From assembly GCF_002760665.1 (NCBI RefSeq), contig NZ_PDOB01000029.1, positions 1 to 56,376 of the forward strand: a stretch of 56,376 nucleotides of DNA, written 5' to 3'. A program made the position numbers and the translations under genes. Below, piece after piece: positions 52,273-56,376 of this stretch (within the stretch, counting starts at the first letter, position 1; each line of letters begins with the position of its first letter). The stretch comes from Massilia psychrophila (lineage in GTDB: Bacteria; Pseudomonadota; Gammaproteobacteria; Burkholderiales; Burkholderiaceae_D). The notes beneath the pieces are model-generated. The model made no database searches. It saw only the letters and a program-made list of their open reading frames with translations, and was not told the DNA's origin.

Positions 52273-53328
52273 TCAAAAATCATAGCGCACGCCGACAGCA
52301 ACAGCGCGGCCGCCGCCAATGCTCGCATCGAAATCACTTAAGCCCCTTCGACGCGCAGTGAGGACGGCAGTTTCGGCTTCCCAATAATACTCGGCGAAAA
52401 TCTTGTAGTCGTCCGAGAGCTGATGGTCGATGCCAAGATGGGCAATGTAATCGCCGTAGTTCTTCACTTTCGCGAGCATCAATTTGAGCATGCTTTTGCC
52501 CAGGGCATAGCTGCCGAAGAGATTGATGGAATGATTGCCATTGGTTGAGAAGCCGCCGCGCTGACGGTTTCCAGTGTCGAATATTTCGTACTTTACCGCC
52601 AGGTATAGCTTGTCGGTCTGATGGCTGGCGGACAGCCCATAGAGCCGGTCGCGCCCATAGCTCGCATTGCCCCGGTCATCCACGCCTGCGGCAAGGCGGG
52701 TGTTGCCGAAGGCATAGGTGGTGGCGACTTGCCAGCGACGCTCATCGATGCGTGAGGTCGAGCGCATGTTTCCGCCGCTGCCGGCATATGCTGCGGCTAG
52801 GGAGAAACCGTTGAATTCCGGGGCGGTATAGGCAATGGTTTCGGCGACTCGAAACACGGTGTAGGTCGCGAAGCCGCTGTAATAGCTGCTGAACATGTCC
52901 ACCGGCGCTGCGATCGCATTATAGTAAGGCATCCACTGCTGACCGTATGCAATTGATCCGAAGTTGCCCCGCAATCCAAGCTGAGCGATCCTGAGGCGCT
53001 GCCCATGGGGACGGCTGGCATCGCCCTGATCGTAGGGGTCGCGCATCCTGAAGTTTGCGGAATCAAAAGGAATTTCGATTTGACCGGTCAGCGTCAGCTC
53101 CGTGTTTAGCGGATATTCGACCTTGACCCCCACTCGGGAGTAGGCGTCTCGCAAGGAGGTATAACTGTTCAGGCGATTTTGGTGGTCTGGGCTTACTGTC
53201 TCGAGCTGAGTGCGCAGCGAACCGTAAAAGTCGAAACCTGGGGCACTCTGGGCAGCAGCGTCGGTCCAGTAAATACAGTTCGAAATTCCGAGCGCGAAGC
53301 CGGCCAAAGTTAGGTGTGACTTAGCCAT
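52273..53328 (-). CDS. Gram-negative general porin
   Basis: A 351-residue outer-membrane trimeric porin of the betaproteobacterial Porin_4 type. It has a signal peptide (MAKSHLTLAGFALG up to AAAQS), a start of the mature chain as FDFYGSLRTQLE, many alternating beta strands (LRIAQLGLRGNFGSIAYGQQW), and a terminal Phe (VAVGVRYDF) needed for barrel assembly. TTTGGAG precedes the ATG at 53328. Its first eight bases overlap the end of the marC-like gene, so the two are co-expressed. The gene is more AT-rich than the resident genes. It could supply the substrate of the inner-membrane transporters beside it. Confidence 0.9.
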   Translation of the reverse strand: MAKSHLTLAGFALGISNCIYWTDAAAQSAPGFDFYGSLRTQLETVSPDHQNRLNSYTSLRDAYSRVGVKVEYPLNTELTLTGQIEIPFDSANFRMRDPYDQGDASRPHGQRLRIAQLGLRGNFGSIAYGQQWMPYYNAIAAPVDMFSSYYSGFATYTVFRVAETIAYTAPEFNGFSLAAAYAGSGGNMRSTSRIDERRWQVATTYAFGNTRLAAGVDDRGNASYGRDRLYGLSASHQTDKLYLAVKYEIFDTGNRQRGGFSTNGNHSINLFGSYALGKSMLKLMLAKVKNYGDYIAHLGIDHQLSDDYKIFAEYYWEAETAVLTARRRGLSDFDASIGGGRAVAVGVRYDF

Positions 53329-54064
53329 AAATATTCTCCAAATGCTCGGATAGAAAGATTGCCTGGACTGCGGCGAGGTGCGTGGAAACAGATGTAATTT
53401 CGAGCAATAATTCACGGACGCCTTCCCATACAATCTGCACGCCAAGGCACAGCAAAATGAAGGCGGTAAGGCGCAGAAAGACGGCTGTTCCGGCTTCGCC
53501 AATCAGACGCAGAAAGTGCTCACCATAGCGAAAAGCAAGATATAGCAGTACGCCGATAACTGCTAGCGCCAACATAGCGCCACCCATGCGTGCCAACGAT
53601 ATCAGAAATTTCACATCGTGCAGGGCGACGCCTACCGTAATGGCGACGGAGATTGAGGCCGGACCGCAACTGATCGGAAAGGTTAGTGGATAAAAAGCCT
53701 GCCGGTGCGCATGGTCTGGTGTAAACGCCTCGGCCAAGGCCACCTGGCTGTCCGGTGTGGCTGGCGTTGCTCCAAGCAGACGCCATGCTACGGAAGCGAG
53801 GATCAGGCCGCCGCCGATGCGGACGATGGGCAGCGCAATGCCAAAGAAATCGAGCACATACGACCCAACCAGCATCGAACCCGTCATCAGCCAGAACATG
53901 TTGCGCGCGATGCGGCGCGCCAGCAGTGCGCGGGTTGTGAGCGATGCACCATCGGTCATGCTCAGGAAAATCGGTGCAGTCGCGGCCGGATTGAGAATAG
54001 GTAACATCGCCGCGAACACAAACAGAAAGCTTTTGGCCGCTGCCAGCATTAATTCAATTGTCAT
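53321..54064 (-). CDS. MarC-family integral membrane protein
   Basis: A 247-residue inner-membrane protein of the MarC/UPF0056 family with six predicted helices. Family lines include FAAMLPILNPAATAPIFLSMT at the N-terminus, RIGGGLILASVAWRLL and FYPLTFPISCGPASISVAI. The function of this family is not established; it was once linked to multiple antibiotic resistance in E. coli and then doubted. It lies between the porin (8-base overlap) and a BCCT transporter (12 bases), in one reverse-strand operon. Confidence 0.9.
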   Translation of the reverse strand: MTIELMLAAAKSFLFVFAAMLPILNPAATAPIFLSMTDGASLTTRALLARRIARNMFWLMTGSMLVGSYVLDFFGIALPIVRIGGGLILASVAWRLLGATPATPDSQVALAEAFTPDHAHRQAFYPLTFPISCGPASISVAITVGVALHDVKFLISLARMGGAMLALAVIGVLLYLAFRYGEHFLRLIGEAGTAVFLRLTAFILLCLGVQIVWEGVRELLLEITSVSTHLAAVQAIFLSEHLENIYG

Positions 54065-54076
54065 AGCAATATAGGC

Positions 54077-55609
54077 TTATTGTGCGCTACCGGGTTTTTC
54101 CGCCAATTCACGTAGTCGCCGGCGCAGTGCGCGTTCACGTTCTTGTTCCACAAGCCAGTCTTCACGTACGGCACGCCAGAGCGCAATCACCATCAGGATG
54201 ATTACCAATACAAATGGCAAGCCAAAGACAATGGTTGCTGTTTGTACCGCTTTGATGCCGCCCGCTAGCAACAGACTGACAGCGATGCCGGAAACCAGCA
54301 GCCCCCAGATTACCTTGATACGCGCACTCGGATCATGGTCGCCGCCAGTGCTCATCATGCCTAGCACCAAAGTGGCCGAGTCACCTGACGTGATGAAAAA
54401 TACCAGGACCAACAAAGTCGCTACAACCGACATGATGGAGCCGAGGGGCAATGCTTCGAACATGGTAAACAATGCCGTCGACACATCCGCCTTGACCGCC
54501 TCGGCGAGCGGAACGGATTGCCAGATTTCCAGGTGCAGGGCAGTGCCGCCAAAAACGGAAAACCAGACCATGCTTGCCAGGGTCGGTGCGAGCACAGTGC
54601 CCGCAATAAATTCCCGGATGGTGCGGCCACGAGAAACGCGGGCGATGAACAGGCCCACAAAGGGAGACCAAGTTATCCACCATGCCCAGTAAAATACAGT
54701 CCACTCACCCACCCAGTCGCTTTCCCGGAAGGGAGTCGTGCGCAGGCTCATGCGCACGAATTCGCTTACGTAAGCGCCTAAAGTAGTGGTGAAGGTGTCG
54801 ATGATCGTGATGGTGGGGCCGACGATGAAGATCGTAACCATTAAAAGAAAAGCCAAACCAAGATTTATATTGGAGAGAATCTTAATGCCCCGCGTTACGC
54901 CGCTGACTGCTGAACCAATGAATAGTGCTGTTGTCACTCCGATAATGGCAAGTTGCGATGAGACGCTGACCGGCAAGCCGAACACCGCGTTCAGGCCGCT
55001 GTTGATCTGCAGCGCACCGATTCCCAACGAGGCAGCTACACCAAATGCGGTCGCGATAATGGCCAGCACATTCACGGGCACTGACAGTTTGGGTGCCCAT
55101 CTCCACGGCAGTGACTCGGTTGCAGAACTAATCAGCGCAGGCTTTCCTTTTCGAAAGGAGAAGAAAGCAATTGCCAGTGCAACGACGCTGTATACTGCCC
55201 AAGGATGCAGGCCCCAATGAAAAAAGCTGTAGCGCATTGCAGCGTTGGCCGCTTCTGATGTGCGTGCGGCGATGCCGGGTGGCGGCGTGACAAAATGCGA
55301 GATGGGCTCGGCCACGCCCCAAAAGACCAGCCCGATACCCATGCCGGCAGCAAACAGCATAGCGAACCAGCTAAGCAGTGAAAATTCCGGTTCGTCATCT
55401 TCCAATCCCAGCTTAAGATTGCCGTACCGGCTGAAGGCAAGCACTGCTGCGACGATAACGAGTCCAAGCACCGTCCACAGATACAGCCAGCCGAAATTAG
55501 TCGTAATTAATGCTAACAAGCGGTCAAATATTGCCGCAAGCGAGGTTGGGGCAAAAATACCCCAGACTACGACGACAAGAATGACGCCCGAAGAGATGAT
55601 CAGCTGCAT
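54077..55609 (-). CDS. BCCT-family transporter (choline/betaine/carnitine type)
   Basis: A 510-residue inner-membrane transporter with twelve helices importing a quaternary ammonium compound such as glycine betaine, choline or carnitine. Family signatures are visible: GMGIGLVFWGVAEPISHF, FHWGLHPWAVYSVVALAIAFF, and the Trp-rich fourth-helix line YWAWWITWSPFVGLFIARVSRGRTIREFI. The start ATG at 55609 has AAGGAG upstream; the frame extends another 100 codons upstream but that part does not resemble the family. It is the first gene of the AT-richer BCCT-marC-porin operon, which looks acquired. Substrate cannot be told from sequence alone. Confidence 0.93.
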   Translation of the reverse strand: MQLIISSGVILVVVVWGIFAPTSLAAIFDRLLALITTNFGWLYLWTVLGLVIVAAVLAFSRYGNLKLGLEDDEPEFSLLSWFAMLFAAGMGIGLVFWGVAEPISHFVTPPPGIAARTSEAANAAMRYSFFHWGLHPWAVYSVVALAIAFFSFRKGKPALISSATESLPWRWAPKLSVPVNVLAIIATAFGVAASLGIGALQINSGLNAVFGLPVSVSSQLAIIGVTTALFIGSAVSGVTRGIKILSNINLGLAFLLMVTIFIVGPTITIIDTFTTTLGAYVSEFVRMSLRTTPFRESDWVGEWTVFYWAWWITWSPFVGLFIARVSRGRTIREFIAGTVLAPTLASMVWFSVFGGTALHLEIWQSVPLAEAVKADVSTALFTMFEALPLGSIMSVVATLLVLVFFITSGDSATLVLGMMSTGGDHDPSARIKVIWGLLVSGIAVSLLLAGGIKAVQTATIVFGLPFVLVIILMVIALWRAVREDWLVEQERERALRRRLRELAEKPGSAQ

Positions 55610-56204
55610 TGTTAAACTCCTTGAAAATGGGCGTTGAGACAGGCCCTGCGTCGCTGGACATTCTCCCGCTGAGTCTGCTTTGTCCGGTCTGGGGAAGACA
55701 CTTCCTCCGGGTCCGTTCATGCACAGAGGTGGACTATGCGGGTCGTCGTGAACGATAACACTGCTTCTGGGTGAATGCAGACCTTGACGGAGGCACAGTG
55801 TACATGAAGCCTTAGCATAGGGAGCGCACTGCTGAGTCCGTCCGATTGGCGGAAAAAAAGAAGTAGCCGGTCTTTTGCGCAGCCGACAACTTTTACAATC
55901 GTTAAACACTCAGACTCATGCAGCCAGCGATTCCAGCACCTTATTGAATGCCGGGCCCGGCGGCCTAAACGGACCGGGCGCGGTCAGCCAACGGCCCCGT
56001 ACTCAGGCCAGCCAGCTGCCGAAGCTGCTGCCATCATCAAGACTGGCGGTGGAAACGCGCCTGTCCGACCTGGAAGACTACGTTGAATGCATCGAGCACT
56101 TCGTGGCTCGTGTGGAACACCGCTACATGGAACGCTTCGAGGTCCCCCTGTGTCAAACTACTGTGAGACAACTTCATCATGCTAATTAAGGAAGTTGCTA
56201 TCAC
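55610..56204. other. Leader of the BCCT operon and unidentified mobile-element edge
   Basis: About 595 bases. The first half should carry the promoter of the reverse transporter operon. From about 55930 the DNA becomes GC-rich again and a forward frame reads RLSDLEDYVECIEHFVARVEHRYMERF-like sequence without a clear start, possibly a gene remnant. TGTCAAACTACTGTGAGAC near 56151 may be the left end of the element whose transposase starts at 56205. Confidence 0.45.
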
Positions 56205-56376
56205 ATGGAAAACCAGATGTCGCCAGCGGTAAAACAAAATGATGAACGCGAGAGTGCCGAGGTTGTCGCCGTCGCGCGCCGCCGTAAGTTCACGGCCAGC
56301 TACAAGCGGCGCATCGTGCGCGAAGCCGATGCCTGCAGCAACCCGGGCGCCGTCGGTGCGCTGTTGCGTCGCGAGG
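56205..56376 (+). CDS. Transposase OrfA-like helix-turn-helix protein, cut by window end
   Basis: The ATG at 56205 has AAGGAAG upstream. The first 57 residues include RRKFTASYKRRIVREADACSN and VGALLRRE, the N-terminal DNA-binding helix-turn-helix of IS3/IS2-type OrfA transposases (usual form FTxxYKxxIVxEAD). The remainder lies outside the window, so integrity is unknown. Confidence 0.8.
   Translation, partial: MENQMSPAVKQNDERESAEVVAVARRRKFTASYKRRIVREADACSNPGAVGALLRRE

Overview
The window reads as chromosomal DNA of a GC-rich betaproteobacterium, most likely an Oxalobacteraceae member of the Massilia/Duganella/Janthinobacterium type. This rests on gene content and protein style (lactate permease and FMN lactate dehydrogenase, PE-LIG-POL LigD, PEP-CTERM protein, DUF4402 pilus-like proteins, many hybrid sensor kinases); no taxonomic marker such as rRNA is present. 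Most genes use GC-rich codons. Exceptions are a few AT-rich leaders and a clearly more AT-rich transporter block at the right end.

Left part (1-16.6 kb): the start of a membrane-anchored Ser/Thr kinase-like protein with degenerate catalytic motifs; dctA; a relic of a type VI vgrG joined through an in-frame TAG to an unknown tail; lldP; ligD; a ten-copy 10-bp tandem repeat; a small exported Ala/Lys-rich protein; a hydrolase-fold protein without its catalytic Ser and His, coupled to a 67-aa membrane peptide; a LysR regulator with a D-2-hydroxyacid dehydrogenase; lldD. Two near-identical tRNA-Arg(ACG) units, each with its own terminator, bracket a MerR regulator and an exported NTF2-like protein. 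A PEP-CTERM protein follows.

Signalling block (16.6-27.7 kb): a membrane hybrid histidine kinase, a PAS-receiver protein, a large PAS-GAF hybrid kinase, a receiver-GGDEF diguanylate cyclase and a HisKA_3 (NarX-like) kinase, with short ORFs and a kinase relic between them. It ends with a type II NADH dehydrogenase.

Surface and envelope block (27.9-49.4 kb): an exported Lys/Asp-tailed protein; a four-gene non-classical chaperone-usher operon (two DUF4402 subunits, a PapD-like chaperone and an usher-like protein); a tiny lipoprotein; an RhlE-type helicase; an intact IS6-type insertion touching the stop codon of a DUF885 peptidase-like gene; an acyl-CoA synthetase/GNAT fusion; a Tat-exported tyrosinase next to a paralogue that has lost the copper domain; a heparinase II/III-like polysaccharide lyase; and a class A penicillin-binding protein with a Gln/Arg-rich tail.

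Right end (49.4-56.4 kb): a graveyard of mobile DNA (a frameshifted IS4-type transposase between 19-bp inverted repeats, truncated IS256, IS1380 and Tn3 transposases, IS21-like terminal repeats), then a compact foreign-looking porin-MarC-BCCT transporter operon, then the start of another transposase gene. Mobile DNA therefore flanks the transporter operon on both sides.
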